From Lycocorax pyrrhopterus obiensis (taxonomy: Eukaryota; Chordata; Aves; Passeriformes; Paradisaeidae), in contig JACSVZ010000009.1 of the NCBI GenBank assembly GCA_014706295.1, positions 37,575,768-37,639,767 of the forward strand: 64,000 nt of DNA. Reading direction: 5' to 3'. Shown piece after piece: positions 49,355 through 61,507 of the stretch (its first letter is position 1; the number at the start of each line of letters is the position of its first letter). The notes beneath the pieces are model-generated. The model saw only the letters and a program-made list of their open reading frames with translations. It made no database searches and was not told where the DNA came from. The position numbers and the translations under genes were made by a program.

Positions 49355-50330
49355 CGGATGGAGGTGGCACCGGAATCGGGGTGTCCCCAGCCTCGAGGGG
49401 ACTGGGAGGTGGTACCAAAATCAGGGTGCCCCCAGTGTCACGGGGAGTGGGAGGTGGCACCGGAATCAGGGTGTCCCCAGTGTCACGGGGAGTGGGAGGT
49501 GGCACCGGAATCAGGGTGCCCCCAGTGTCACGGGGAGTGGGAGGTGGCACCGGAATCAGGGTGTCCCCAGTGTCAGGGGGAGTGGGAGGTGGTACCAAAA
49601 TCAGGGTGCCCCCAGTGTCACGGGGAGTGGGAGGTGGCACCGGAATCAGGGTGTCCCCAGTGTCACGGGGAGTGGGAGGTGGCACCGGAATCAGGATGTC
49701 CCCAGACCCACCGGAGGGCGAAGTGGCACCGGAATCAGGGTGTCCCCAGTGTCACGGGGACTGGGAGGTAGCACCGGAATCAGGGTGTCCCCGGTGTCAC
49801 GGGGACTGGGAGGTGGCACCGGAATCAGGGTGTCCCCAGTGTCACGGGGAGTGGGAGGTGGCACCGGAATCAGGATGTCCCCAGACCCACCGGAGGGCGA
49901 AGTGGCACCGGAATCTGGGTGTCCCCAGTGTCACGGGGGAAGTGGGAGGTGGCAACGGAATCAAGGTGTCCCCAGCCCCGCGGGGAGTGGAAAGTGTCAC
50001 TGAAATCAGGATGTCTCCAGCCCCACCGGTTCTGGGGAGTGGGAGGTGGCACTGGAATCAGGGTGTCCCCAGCCCTGCTGGTCTTGGGGAGCAGGAGGTG
50101 GCAATAAAATCAGGGTGTCAGCACCTCTGGTGGTTTTGGGGAGAAGGAGGTGGCCCCAAAATCAGGTGTCTCCAGGCTTGGCAGTTTTGGGGAGCAGGAG
50201 GTGGCACTAAAATCAGCATGTCTCCAGCTCCACTGGTTTTGGGGAGCAGGAGGTGGCACTAAAATGCAGGTGTCCCCAGCCACACAGGAAGCAGAAGGTG
50301 TCACCAAAATCAGGGTGTCCCCAGCAGCTG
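49355..50330. repeat. 45-bp GC-rich minisatellite with ~52-bp derived units
   Basis: About 20 units of tgggaggtggcaccggaatc + agggtgtccccagtgtcacg + gggag (45 bases). From about 50030 units become longer (~52 bases) and degenerate, with ctggttttggggagcaggag. Because 45 is divisible by three and the unit lacks stops, long frames appear on both strands; these are not supported as genes. Confidence 0.95.
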
Positions 50331-50634
50331 TGGCGCTGGCGGGAAGAAGCCAGGCTGTGGGAAGCGCTGGGTGTGCAGCGTCAAGTGCCTGGGACCCAAT
50401 TCACAGCCTGTGTTTTACAGGTCTCTTGTAAAAGTGCAGTTATTACACATCTCCTGATGATTATAGAGCTGTAAAAAGAACTGGGCTCCGTGTTCCGCAG
50501 GTGTGGACGCCAACCTCGAGCTCTTTAACTGTGGGGCTTCACTGGAAATGATAGAACATGATAAAAATGTACCTAGTGCAGCAAAAACCGTGAGGGAAAA
50601 ATACAAGCTGCCCACCATGAAGGCTGCAGAGGGG

Positions 50635-50925
50635 TTTTGGATAAGGGCCTGGAGTGACAGGACACAGGGAATGGCTTCCCACTGCCAGGGGGCAGGGATG
50701 GATGGGATATTGGGATGAAATTTTTCCGTTCAGGGGTGGGGATGCCCTGGCACAGGGTGCCCAGAGAAGCTGTGGCTGCCCCTGGATCCCTGGCAGTGTC
50801 CAAGGCCAGGCTGGATGGGGCTTAGAGCAACCTGGGATAGTGGAAGGTGTCCCTGCCCGTGGCAGGGGGTGGATTGAGATGTGTTTAAGGTCCCCCCAAC
50901 CCAAACCATCCTGTGATCCTATGAA
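50635..50925 (+). mobile_element. CR1 LINE 3' fragment
   Basis: Plus-strand copy: gacaggacacagggaatggc, gccctggcacagggtgccca, gagaagctgtggctgcccct, caaggccaggctggatgggg and the terminal ggtccccccaacccaaacca tcctgtgatc, in pieces. It is nearly the reverse complement of the copy in the KIF5C 3' UTR. Confidence 0.9.
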
Positions 50926-52535
50926 AGCACATGAGCAGGTGCTGGGCTGACTCTGGCAGGCTGCAGAAGTGCTGCCTTTAGCGTGGTGTTTTCCTTCAGA
51001 ACGGACACAGGGTTCTGGTACCTATTCCCTGTATCCAGATGCATCTCCTTGTGCTGAATCAGGCTGTAAATCCCTTGGAGCAACAACCAGCAGCGTTGTG
51101 TGGGAGTGGGGGGATCGTGGGCACCCAGGGCTCGGTTCTGCATGAGGCCCTCGGTGCTCTGCTGGTGCAGGGAATGAAAACAGTGCTGGGCTTGAGGAGT
51201 GCACGTGGTTCACGCAGATAGACCTGGCTTGCAAGACCCAGCTGGTTGATTCCTGAGGGCAGTGTCAGGAAAATGGGATTGTGCGATTTCCCGTCTGTCA
51301 GAGGGTAACGCAGCGAACTGCAAAGGCAGAGATCAGAGCAGTTGCAGAGCCACGTGCTGCAGCCTCCTCCAGAAATGCCGTGCTGGTGATCCCAGATGCT
51401 CAGAGAATGAGTCAAGTTTCTCTCCCTCAAGAAACATGTTTTTGTTTAAAATCATAAAATATTACTTGCTGAGATCTCTGTTTCTCGGGTCGGTTTTGAA
51501 CCTTTAAAGTTTTCAAGCTTCCTCCGTGACTTTGAACCTCGCCACTGTCACACCTCTGCCTGGGTGAGGTTTTAAGAAAAGGACAAAAAAATGAAAAGGT
51601 TTGTGATGAGAAAGAATAAAGTTTGAGAACACAAAGATCAGCTCAGAGAAGGAGAATTCAGAGCTGAAAGACTCTGTCCCTGTTGTGTGTGTCTGTGTCC
51701 GCCGGCCCGGCCAGGCCCTGTACCTGCAGTGCAGGTGAATTCCAGAGGTAATTGCAGAGGGATGTTTTATGGCACGGAGCAAGGGAGTTGTCCTGGTTGT
51801 TCACAGCTTGGTGATTCATCAACCTTTGCATGGTGATACTTTTACTCTCCAGCGAGCCCACAATTAACTCGGTTACCAGAGTTCTCCCTCTTCTGCCTTC
51901 CTTGCTTTAAGTCAATTAGTGCTTCCCAGCGTGATAATTGCTCTGCTCCCCGCCAGCCACATCCTCTCAGTGACATCCCTTCCAGAGGGGATAATCTGCA
52001 GGCCTTTAGCCTCAGCCTGGCTCTGGCAGGGCCCTCTCTCCGAGCTTTGACATCTGGGTGATGTTCGCTGTCAGGAGCCGGGAAATCCCGTAATCGGCTT
52101 ACGCGGGATGGATCCCGCGTGCTGATCCTCGGAACACTCGTGATGAATTCCCTCTTCTGGCTGCTTTGTCTGGCAGGAAGAGGAGGGAAAGCACGGCCAA
52201 GGTGGGGGGGATGTGGTGTCTGGGTCAGGGAGGTGATTGTCATTGGCACCCCGAGGTGCTGCAGGGAAAAAATCCATTTTAAAGGAACAGACGCCTTTTC
52301 CTGCAGCCTTGGGAGCTCTGTAGGAGAGACGCCTGAGCCTTGCTAACTCAAGGCTGAGGCAGGTTATCCCAATCTCTTCCTGCCTGGTTTCCCATTTCCC
52401 CAAGTTTCAGATGAGGCAGAAGAGAGAGGGAATGTTTCCTATAATCCTGTTTATGTGGTTGTGGTAATTACGTAGGAGAGCCCTGCCTGAAATCAGGAGC
52501 TGCAAACTTGGGTTACAAAGCAGAAGTCACCAAGT
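50926..52535. other. Non-coding stretch, no supported feature
   Basis: I see no exon, repeat array or transposon with enough signal. No LYPD6B-like Ly6/uPAR cysteine pattern is present in any frame. Confidence 0.5.
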
Positions 52536-52539
52536 GGAA

Positions 52540-52632
52540 GATTCCCTGCCTGTGGAAGATTCCCTTTCCATGGCAGGGGCTTGGAACATGATGAGCTTTA
52601 AGGTCCCTTCCAACCCAAACCATTCTGTGATG
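52540..52632 (+). mobile_element. CR1 LINE 3' tail
   Basis: Ends gatgagctttaaggtccctt then ccaacccaaaccattctgtg, the CR1 3' terminus; only about 90 bases. Confidence 0.8.
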
Positions 52633-53084
52633 AAAAATTAAAAAAGAATAATAATTTTGCTGCATGAAGTCTGATACTTCTCAAAATTCCCCTCTTTTTT
52701 TTTTTTTTTTTCCCCAAGTCTGTGTTCCTCAATACTTTAATTCCTTTCCTCACATCCACCGGCTGGATCTTGTGGACTCAAAGGAAAGGAATGCTTCGGT
52801 TATTCCCGTGTGTGCCTCAAAGGCCTCCTGGATGAGGTGCATGTCCAACAGTTCAGAAGTGGTGAAAAGGCACCCACGATAGCTCCATGCCAATAAACTT
52901 CAGAAGGAATTTCAGGTGGCAGCTTTCCTGAAGGATTGAGGCGGATTGAGTGATGCGTGTGATGTTGGCAGGCATTTTTCCAGTAACTGCTGGGAGAATC
53001 TTTGAGTCTAAATAAGGAGGTTTCGCCTGGGCTTTGCACTTGATTTCAGCAGATATCTGATCACCAGGATGGTCATGCCCAGTA

Positions 53085-53206
53085 CCAAATGCTGAAGGCC
53101 AGCTTGGACGGGGCTTGGAGCACCTGGGATAGTGGAAGATATCCCTGCCCATGGAACTGGATGAGCTTTAAGGTCCTTTCCAACCCAAACCATCCTGGGA
53201 TTCCAC
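53085..53206 (+). mobile_element. CR1 LINE 3'-end fragment
   Basis: Plus-strand copy with gaaggccagcttggacgggg, cacctgggatagtggaagat, gatgagctttaaggtccttt and ccaacccaaaccatcctggg. Confidence 0.85.
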
Positions 53207-53575
53207 GATTTTAAGTGAAGGCTCAGGATAACCGTTGGCATTCCTTGTTTTCTTGCTGTGTCCGTGAGCAGCCAGAACAGGGAGCACAAGCTATGATCCA
53301 ACAAAACAGGACTGGGATTTCTTGCCTGAAGCCTGGGGCCTTTGGATGTGCCTGGGTTGAAGTACAGGCTTTGGCTTTGGACCAAATTCGGGGTAAAATG
53401 GTTTTCATTTGAGTTTTGTCTGGGTTTCCTTTGATGTTCGGACAAATCTGAACTGTTGTGTGAAACCTGCTTGGAATAAACTTACAAACCCCATTGTTGA
53501 TATCACTGTATAGGTCTGGAAGTGTGGCAGTGAAGGATTAGAACCTGAGGTTTTGAGTTAAAAAAACCCCAAAGA

Positions 53576-53640
53576 ATCATGCTGGAATGGTTTGGGTTGG
53601 AAGGGCCCTTAAAGCTGATCCCGTTCCCTGCAATCCTCCT
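53576..53640 (-). mobile_element. CR1 LINE 3' tail remnant
   Basis: Begins tcatgctggaatggtttggg then ttggaagggcccttaaagct, the reverse complement of a CR1 end. Confidence 0.75.
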
Positions 53641-53739
53641 GAAGTTTGTACAGGTGACACAGGTTGAACCCAGTCCTGCCCTCGCTGCTCTTCAGGGAGA
53701 ACTGTGCATTCTTAGATTTAATGTTCCCTCTCCCCATGA

Positions 53740-54590
53740 TGCCTTAGGTTTTAACTTTTATATTTTTCAAATCCTGTACTGCCTGGTGTGTAACTCTGAA
53801 GTTTCCTGTAGCCTGTTAATTTCTGCTCTCTCAGTAGACATAACAAAGCCTCTCCGGGCCTGCTCTTCAAGGACACCCAGACCATCCTAGGCCCAAAAAG
53901 TATAAACCAAAAAGCCTCTAAAGGGGGGCAAGCAGAGGGGAAATTACATCATTAAACCGAAGCTTTAATTGGAGAATTAACCCTGATATGCAAATGAACC
54001 AAACCTATAACAGTGTGAAGAACTCGTGACCTGCCGTCCACGTTGGGGTCCATTTTGAGAACAGCCTCTGGCTCCCCAGGGGTACCTTTGAAGGCATCAC
54101 CCAGCTCTCAATCCAGAGGAAGGTCCACTCCATCCTTCATTTTCATCCTTCATTATCCTGCATTCTTTACAGCAGGAGCACATGGTAATGAGCAAAGTGG
54201 GAAGAGATTCCTGCAACACGTGGGTGAAAAATCAGGTGCGTAAATACATTGGACATTCTGCTCCTTCAGAATTTTGAAACAGAGTAGTTCTCGCACTCTT
54301 AATTAGTTTTGCCCATAAATTAGTGTGTCTGTGAGAACAATCATCTCTCCTAAGTCAAAATGGCCTTGTTTTCCTGTAAAGAAATGGGTTTTTCTTCCTT
54401 GTAGCCCGGTTACGCAGTTCTTTCCAAATGTTAGGGAAGCTGAGACTGAAATCCTTCAGCCCACCTTGGTTTATGTGGATGGGGAATTGACCCCGGTTGT
54501 AGGAACAGCCTTGCCCTAGGTTTAAGTGCAAGATCCGGTAATTTTTGCCTGCTCTTCAACATTCAACAGGCCAAACCCCTGCGTGAAATA
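53740..54590 (+). mobile_element. Possible LTR-retroelement remnant
   Basis: This segment differs in texture from its surroundings. It has a TATA-like aagtataaacc at about 53900, a G run followed by a polypurine-like ggggggcaagcagaggggaa (about 53923-53942), and a short frame to 54519 with no recognisable family. General appearance suggests an avian endogenous-retrovirus LTR or fragment, but I could not define ends, a target-site duplication or a coding domain. Confidence 0.25.
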
Positions 54591-54599
54591 CCACCCCTA

Positions 54600-55235
54600 G
54601 TGGTACCGTAACAATTCCTTCCAAGCTGGCTCCATGGAACCTTTCATCCCTGAAATCCCGGCCGTCCAGCGCAGGGCCGGAGCTGTTTGGGGTTGGAAGG
54701 AGCAGGCTGCCATCCCAGCCCGGCTCCTCTGTGGAGCTGCCCTTGGCTCTGGTGAGTACCTGGTGCTCCAGGGCACTCTTCTCCCCTCCCCACTCGGGCC
54801 ACGTCAGAAGCAGCAAGACAGACACCAGATTATCTCCCCAGCCCTGGGGATCGTGCCCTGGAGGGCGGTGATTACCCTGCTCAGGAGTCTAAACATGCAC
54901 ATGGGAGCACTTAGCGTCATCTAATCCTTTTTTGGGGAAAAATGCTGCCCCAGTTTTGTCCTGATGTGAAGAAACCTGTTGTGGCAAATTGCACTAATTC
55001 AGAGCTCAGCTTAATACACTGAAATGGAGCTAAAAGCTTTGGAGAGAGGCACAGGCAGGAGCCTCGTGTGCCCCCACCGTGCCTCAAACCTTCTTTCCAG
55101 GGGCTGCATTGGCTTAAATGTCATTTAAGGCTGGGCTTGAGGAGTTTTGGTGCTTTGGATATGAAGAGCTGTGGCGCGTTAGGTGTGGGCTTGGAGCGTT
55201 GCTGCTCCTTCTTTCAGCTGGCAGCTGAGGAAGTC
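54600..55235. other. Non-coding stretch, no supported feature
   Basis: Includes a GC-richer patch (54630-54760) with a donor-like gtgagt at about 54752, but no matching acceptor or protein similarity. Confidence 0.4.
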
Positions 55236-55240
55236 CATTT

Positions 55241-55575
55241 CATAGAATCTCCTGAGCTGGAAGGGACCCACAGCATCATGGATCCAACCCCTGGGCCTGC
55301 ACAGAAACCCCAAAATCCCACCTTGTGCATCCCTGAGTGTTTTCCCAACACTCCTGGAGCTGTGGCAGCCTCGGGGCCGTGCCCATTCCCTGGGGAGCCT
55401 GGGCAGTGCCCAGCACCCTCTGGGGGAAGAACCTTTCCCTGAAATCCAACCCAGATCTGCCCTGGCACAGCTCCAGCCATTCCCTGGGTCACAGAGAGCA
55501 GAGGTCGGAGCTGCCCCTCAGGAGGAAGCTCCAGAGTGGGACGAGTCTCCCTCAGTCTTTTCTCCAGGCTGAACA
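55241..55575 (-). mobile_element. CR1 LINE 3' fragment, ~335 bp
   Basis: Reverse-complement CR1: tcatagaatctcctgagctg, gaagggacccacagcatcat, acactcctggagctgtggca, the gggggaagaacctttccctg block, and a right end at tcttttctccaggctgaaca. Confidence 0.88.
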
Positions 55576-57030
55576 AGTGACCTTGGCTGTGGATTTTTTG
55601 TGGCCATATTTTCCTTGGCTTTTAATTTCAGAGCATCAGGTGCTCAGGTCCCAGCACTGTTTTCTGGCTGGGATCATCATTTTTCCTTGGAAGTTCACTG
55701 TCTCCATCTGTTGTGCCTGGCTGGAGTAATGAAACATCTTCCCTAGGCTCATCCTTGTTTCTGTAGCTCCCAGCTCTTTGTGGCTTGGACTCTGTGGGAT
55801 AATCCCCTCCCTGGCTGTTGCAGGACAGAGCTGCTGGATCCCAGCTGGCCAGGGAAACGTGGCTGCTCCAAAATGTGACTTTGCTCCCAGGGCAGGTCCT
55901 GTGCCCATCCTTTAAAACTAAGCCTACACATCAAAAAAATCAAAAATTGAGATTACAGTGGTTCTTCCCCCTTTGGAAAGGTTCAGGGCATCTCATCTGC
56001 CTCACGTGGACGTAGTGTCAAATCAGAGGGTGTTTGTAGAAACATACAAAAATTCATTTCAGCTTTATTAATAAAACCCAGCAGCAGGGATGCTGCAGCA
56101 GTCGAGGAAGCAGAATGTCCAAACAAACCCAGGAGATCCTGGCACTGCAGCTGCTGCTCTGGGATATCAGCTTTTGTAACACCATGTGGGTGTCAGGGCT
56201 GGGGAGCCTCCCCGGGCAGAGCTGATTCCAGCCTGGGGCTGCTTTCTGTTCCTCTTCATTATTTTATTTTCCTGAGATTATTGCAACACTGCCTGATACC
56301 AGTCTAGTCTGATAACATTCAAAATCACAGCACAGAAGGGAAAAATTCTTTCAGTTTCAGGAAGGACTTTTCCTGTGGGTTTTTATGTTTCATTTTCCTG
56401 TTTCTTTATTTCAGCTTATAGATATATGTATATATAAACTAACTGTATAACATTTCAGATTGACTGTTTGGCTTCATTTCTTCAAGATATTCCTATTCAG
56501 AACCAGAAATTCCCATCTTTCCCTCTCCTTCCCTGTGGTAATTCTCACATTTGGAGGAGATCACCAGATTTGTGAGATTATGGCTGCAAAATTTATACTG
56601 ACACAAGTGATCTCTAGTGCAGAAAACCTTCAAATAGGTGTTTGTAATATTCACGAGGTATCAAAGAGCTGCAGATTTACAGCTGATCTGCACAGACTTG
56701 GAAAAAATCTCTTTTCTCTGAAGCAATAAATGAAGTTAATAATTACAGTACAATTAGAGCAGGAGGGTGATGTGTGGAGCGAGGTAGGATTTCTCCTTCA
56801 GCGGTTACAGGAAATGAGAGATTTGGGGTGCAGGGCTGTGAGTGTCCTTTCAACTGCACTCTCTACCACAGGTGGATAAAATACTCAGAGTAGTAAGGTT
56901 TTGGTTGAACCAGCCGGGTAATTTAGCTAAAATCTGCATTTTTCTGTTCCTTTAGGGGCAGGGATGAAGGGCTGTCATTGCCTCCCTGCGAACTCTGTGC
57001 TAAATCAAACTGGAATTCGGGGCATTCACC
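55576..57030. other. Non-coding stretch, no supported feature
   Basis: About 1.45 kb of mixed sequence without a recognisable gene or array. Confidence 0.45.
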
Positions 57031-57037
57031 ACCCATG

Positions 57038-57465
57038 AGTGGCCTGGGCTGGAAGGGACCTTAAAGATGATCCCACTCATGGGCAGGGACACCTCCCACC
57101 ATCCCAGGCTGCTCCAAGCCCCGTCCAACCTTGGACACTTCCAGGGATCCAGGGGCTGTCACAGCTTCTCTGGGAATTCCAGCCCAGCCCCTCCCCACCC
57201 TCCCAGCCAGGAATTCCCAATTCCCAATATCCCATCCATCCCTGCCCTCTGGCAGTGGGAAGCCATTCCCTGTGTCCTGTCCCTCCATCCCTTGTAAACC
57301 ATCTCTCTCCTGCCACTCCTTCAGGCACCGCAAGGCCACCAGTGAGGTCACCCCAAAGCTTCTCCAGGCTGAGCAATCCCAACCCTCTCAGCCTTTCCTC
57401 GCAGGAGAGGTGCAGGATGGTCCTTGTGGGTCCCTCCCAACTCAGGGTATTGTAACCAAGCAGAT
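57038..57465 (-). mobile_element. CR1 LINE 3' fragment, ~425 bp
   Basis: Longest CR1 fragment here, reverse complement: gcctgggctggaagggacct, atgggcagggacacctccca, cttccagggatccaggggct, aatatcccatccatccctgc, and a right part with agcttctccaggctgagcaa and tttcctcgcaggagaggtgc. Confidence 0.9.
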
Positions 57466-57952
57466 GAAATTTTCAGAATCATGACACAGCAGTTTATATT
57501 ATTTATGGGTTTGTCCTGCAGAGAATCAGAACACAACTCATTTGTTGTTTTTGTTGGTTTTATGGTTTTTATCCCTTTGTACCCCACGGTGCCGTGTCCC
57601 CCCTCGCCAGCTGCAATCATTCCTGGCTGTGGCATTGATTGTTTTGTACCAACCCTCCAAATGTCAGATTTATCCCTCCCTCCCACCTGCCAGCACTGGG
57701 AACCTCCGTTTGCTCAGGGCGATTCCTGAGCCACTGTGAATTCCCGAGGGAATGCTGGAATAGCCTTGACTCCGTTTCCTGCCCAGCCCCGGCTCAGAAA
57801 TGCCCTGGTGGTTTGACAAATGATGGTTGGCAGGTGGCAAAGCATTGTTTGCTGTGGTTTGAAGCCAGGTTTCAGAGGTATAGAAAAATATATCACTTAA
57901 AATTACCAGGAGAGGTAATTCTCTCCCTGTTTTTCCTTTAATATTTAATAAA

Positions 57953-58152
57953 CAGCAGTCAGATCGGGTAGACAGATGAAGAGTTTGTCCTCCACCAGAG
58001 TGGAGCCCGTTGCAAGTTGTTCTGCAGAAGAAAGCTGGAAAACAATAAACTTTGCAGCTGTGGAGCAAAGTTCTGACGTATTTCCATTTGAGACTGGGCA
58101 TTCAAATCCAGGATTTTGTTCTGAGCACCTGGAGGATTTGATTATTCCCTCA
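57953..58152. repeat. ~200-bp dispersed repeat, copy 1 (partner at 61508-61708)
   Basis: Runs from cagcagtcagat to cacctggaggatttg. Shared words include gagtttgtcctccaccagag, tggagcccgttgca, agctgtggag, tttccatttgagactgggca and atccaggattttgttctgag. It is preceded by aatttaataaacag-like sequence. I do not recognise the family. Confidence 0.9.
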
Positions 58153-59214
58153 GGAGAGGAGGAAAAGGCCTTTGCTCACGTATTTCAATGCCACAGGATT
58201 TCTTTTTCCCTGGCAGAACTTAGTGAGCCCACCAAGGGCAGGTTCTACAAAAGGAGAATTGTTAGATGTAGGTTTTTGATACAGAGAAGTTTCTTTCCTC
58301 TTCTTAATTTTACCAAAAGGCACACAGGGTAACTGAAGTCACATCAAATACTTCAAGTGCATTTTTGCTGGGTTATGTAACATCTGAAAGGAGCAGAATT
58401 TGTCTTTCTGCATCAGAATTTGGTGCTGTGCATCGACTGCAGCCAGCTGGGACAGCAGATCTGATCTGATCAAAGGCATTTTCCACATCATTTCCATATC
58501 TTATCACGTCTTCCTCAGCAATAAAACCTGAGGGCTGAGTCTTTCCAAAGAAGGTTTTTGCTCAGGGAATGGCCAGGCATGGATGTGCTGGTGGGAGAGG
58601 GCAAGTGATTGCCTTTGCATCCCTTATTAAACTGCCTTTTCCCTTTTGTTTTAAATTTTAAATAAAGCATTTTTTCCAAGTGCATTCTGCAATGCCCGAC
58701 ATCCCATAATAATTGATCACCTGAACCTCTTGCTTTGTATTTAGGCCGCTCTTGGATTTTCAGACCTCAACCCCTCACCCCTTCCTTGCAAAAGAAGGCT
58801 TTCCAAGCCTTCAGGAGTGGCAGCTGTAGGGTGGGACGCTGCCTCCCGGAAAGCTGGATGACAAAAGTGCCCTGGCATTGGAAGGAGCCGAGTTTTGCCT
58901 TCTTTTTCAAAAATCCCAGGGCAAACAGCAGCTCCTTGGATGCCTTAATTCAATAAAAAATGCCCCAAAAGCTGCAGCGGGGCTCAGGTTTTAAGCACAG
59001 GGCAGCAGCTGCAGTCAGAGCTTTGTAAAATCCATGCAGGAATATAATGGGAGTGGGCACAGGGAATGGAAAAGGACCAGGGCCACTTGGAGCTGGGTTT
59101 AAGGGTTGTTCTGCCTTGAAAAAAAAACCTGTCCTGTGGTGTCCAAACATCGGAAAAGGTCACTGGACACGTGAATTTATTTAAGAACACCTGACACTTT
59201 TCCGTGCCTTAATT
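58153..59214. other. Non-coding stretch, no supported feature
   Basis: About 1 kb; no exon, array or CR1 recognised. Confidence 0.45.
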
Positions 59215-59915
59215 ATGCCTCCCCGGATGGGGGAGATTTTGAGAGTCCTTGCCAGAAATCCAGAAGATGAACGGGACTTTCCACGCTTCTTGCTTTCAGA
59301 TGGTTGTTTATTAAAGCTTATCAGAGAAACAGAGTCACTGATGTGACCCAGACACAGCACAGAGCAGGGAATGAGAGAGAAAAGCCAAATTATCAAGATT
59401 ACACAGCCTTTTAAAGGTAAATCACCCAACGAAAACCCAAAACGAAAGATATTTTTACTTTTCTACCAATGTTCAATGAATCTCCTTGTCACGTAGAGAG
59501 AAACTGCGGAATTCTTTATCCAGTCACCCCAAACTACTTCTACTGCAGAACATGGAGCAATAGAAGAAGACGAAGAAGGTCTGGAGAACAACAACAATCC
59601 TCCATTTTAGAGTTTTTGCTTTTTATCTATTTACTATATTAACAAACCCAACACCTCTAAATTTTCACCCTGTGACAATCTTACATAATGTTCTATCACC
59701 TAATTCACACCAGTGTAGATTCTGCTTCTTCCCAGAGGGTCGGCAACTTTCTCCATGGACAAAGATCAAAGACAGGGTTGTCCAGGGGGGTAGAACCCTT
59801 CAAAACAGGCAGAGAAATATTCCCTGCACTCTGGACTCCCACAAACACCCTCTGTGTGCCACTGTCCTGCCAGGGGCAGCACAGTTAGGGACAGTCCCGG
59901 GGCTTTGAGGCTGAG
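59215..59915 (-). mobile_element. Possible LTR-retroelement remnant, reverse orientation
   Basis: Reads like an LTR in reverse: gatggttgtttattaaagct at about 59299-59318 is the complement of an AATAAA poly(A) region, and the flank to 59900 includes a stretch around caacaacaatcctccatttt and caccctgtgacaatcttaca that recalls avian ERV LTRs. No intact coding domain is visible and boundaries are uncertain. Confidence 0.3.
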
Positions 59916-61507
59916 TGGACGCCCCGTGGGCAACGCAGAGGAGCCCAGCAGATGATTTTTGGCAGCACAGAGGGAGGAGGAAGCGTCTCCTCTCCTCGCT
60001 TTGCTTGGGGCAGCCCTGCTTTATTACTGGGACAGCTCCTCGTTCAGGAACGAGGGGGCACAGCTGGGTGTGGGGGTGAGCTCAGGGCTGGAGGTCTTGG
60101 GATGGATGAACTGTGGGGCTCTTCCAGCAGGGAAATGGCTGTGAAAATCATGGAACTGGGCAGCTGCGCCTGGAATTCTCTTGGGCACCAGGACGACACG
60201 GTGGTGCCTCGGCTGGTGGCAAGAGAAGGATGCAAAGACTTGTTCAGAATAAAAATCCGGGATATTTCAGGCTCTGTCTGGATAATCACTCAGACCTGTT
60301 GTACATGATATTGCTAAATCGCTTTTTTCCTGATTTTATGAGTGGCGTTAATATTCCGCTTAATTTTAATTGTGGAATTCGGTGGATGCTTGAAGACTTT
60401 TCAAAAGAAATAATGTTATTTCCAGGGTTTGGGGATTTTAAAACCATATCCCCATCTTCTTTAATATTGCCAAGAATGCCATGTTGCCTCTGTGAGGATG
60501 AGGAAGTCCAGTTTGCAGCTCTCTTCCCACAGAAAGTTTCCTTTATTCTGTGTGGATATAAACCATTTTTTCCCCTCAGTTAATAACCAGCTAAGTACAA
60601 AGTAGATATTTATTAAAAATATATTTCTATACATGGCTTTGTGAGTAGTTTGACCACCAGAGTGAAGCAATTGCATGGTAAATTCTTTTAAAAAGAATTT
60701 GTTTAATTGCAAAAGGAATTTTTACCCGTGTACTTAGCTGCCAAAATAAAGGGAACTGAGATCTTCTGTGAATTGTCAGGACTGTCTTAACTGGTTAAAT
60801 CCATGTTTACAACCTTGCCTGTGGTTAACCACCCCTAGATAAGATCATGGACTGTCTCCCTGTGAGTGTAACAGGTGAGGGGTTGTTGATATAATTCACA
60901 TTCAAATCGCTTTGTGCTTTATTGTTTTTTCTTTCTCCTTGGCTTTGGGAGGGACTCGCTGTGTGTGAGGAATGTTATCAGCTCGTGAAGTGTTTCTCAA
61001 GATAATCCACTGTGGCTGGGGAGGGAATGATTTGCCTTCCCTGACACTGCACTGCCCTGTTTTCCTGCCGTGCTCCCATAAAAACCCGGGCTCCAGTGGT
61101 TCGGGATAATGTGCTAAACCACATGTCTGGACACATGCGAGAGGTGAAACCTGAAACTTGGCAGTTCAGACACTTTTTAAGTCAACACAGCTAAAAGCAG
61201 CCACAGCACAACTCCTGAAGTGTTTCTTAGTTATACAGAAAAGCAAAGAGAATTTATTTGCAGCACCACCGTAATCCCAGCTCTTACCGTGAGGCTCCTT
61301 CAGTTTTCTCTGGAGTTTATCCAGTTTATCACCAGGGAAAAGTGATATTCGAGCTGGAGATTTGGGCTTTGCCACCAGGGCCAGGTTTTAGTGCTGCTCG
61401 TTTAACACCAGAGGAACCACAGCGTGTAGATGTGTGTCTGTGTAGATTGAGAAATGGTTTAACATTTACGTAGATATTGAATATAAAATCTGTTAAAAAT
61501 GAATTAA
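59916..61507. other. Non-coding stretch, weak third match to the 200-bp repeat
   Basis: No gene is supported. At about 60640-60680, gtttgaccaccagagtgaag then caattgca weakly resembles the dispersed repeat at 57953 and 61508, perhaps a degraded third copy. Confidence 0.35.

Noticed and set aside
48834..50262. Frames up to 363 aa with repeats such as GGGTGIRVSPVSRG and PPPTPRDTGGT
   Set aside because: Produced by a 45-bp minisatellite (multiple of three) and a GC-rich island. They occur on both strands and in several frames, with no domain.
50500..50640. Possible exon with VDANLELFNCGASLEMIEHD after a tgttccgcag acceptor
   Set aside because: Acceptor-like sequence and a 40-codon frame exist, but the frame runs into a CR1 element, no good donor ends it, and I recognise no family.
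54634..54760. Possible exon ending at a gtgagt near 54752
   Set aside because: Donor-like site only; no convincing acceptor and no recognisable protein.
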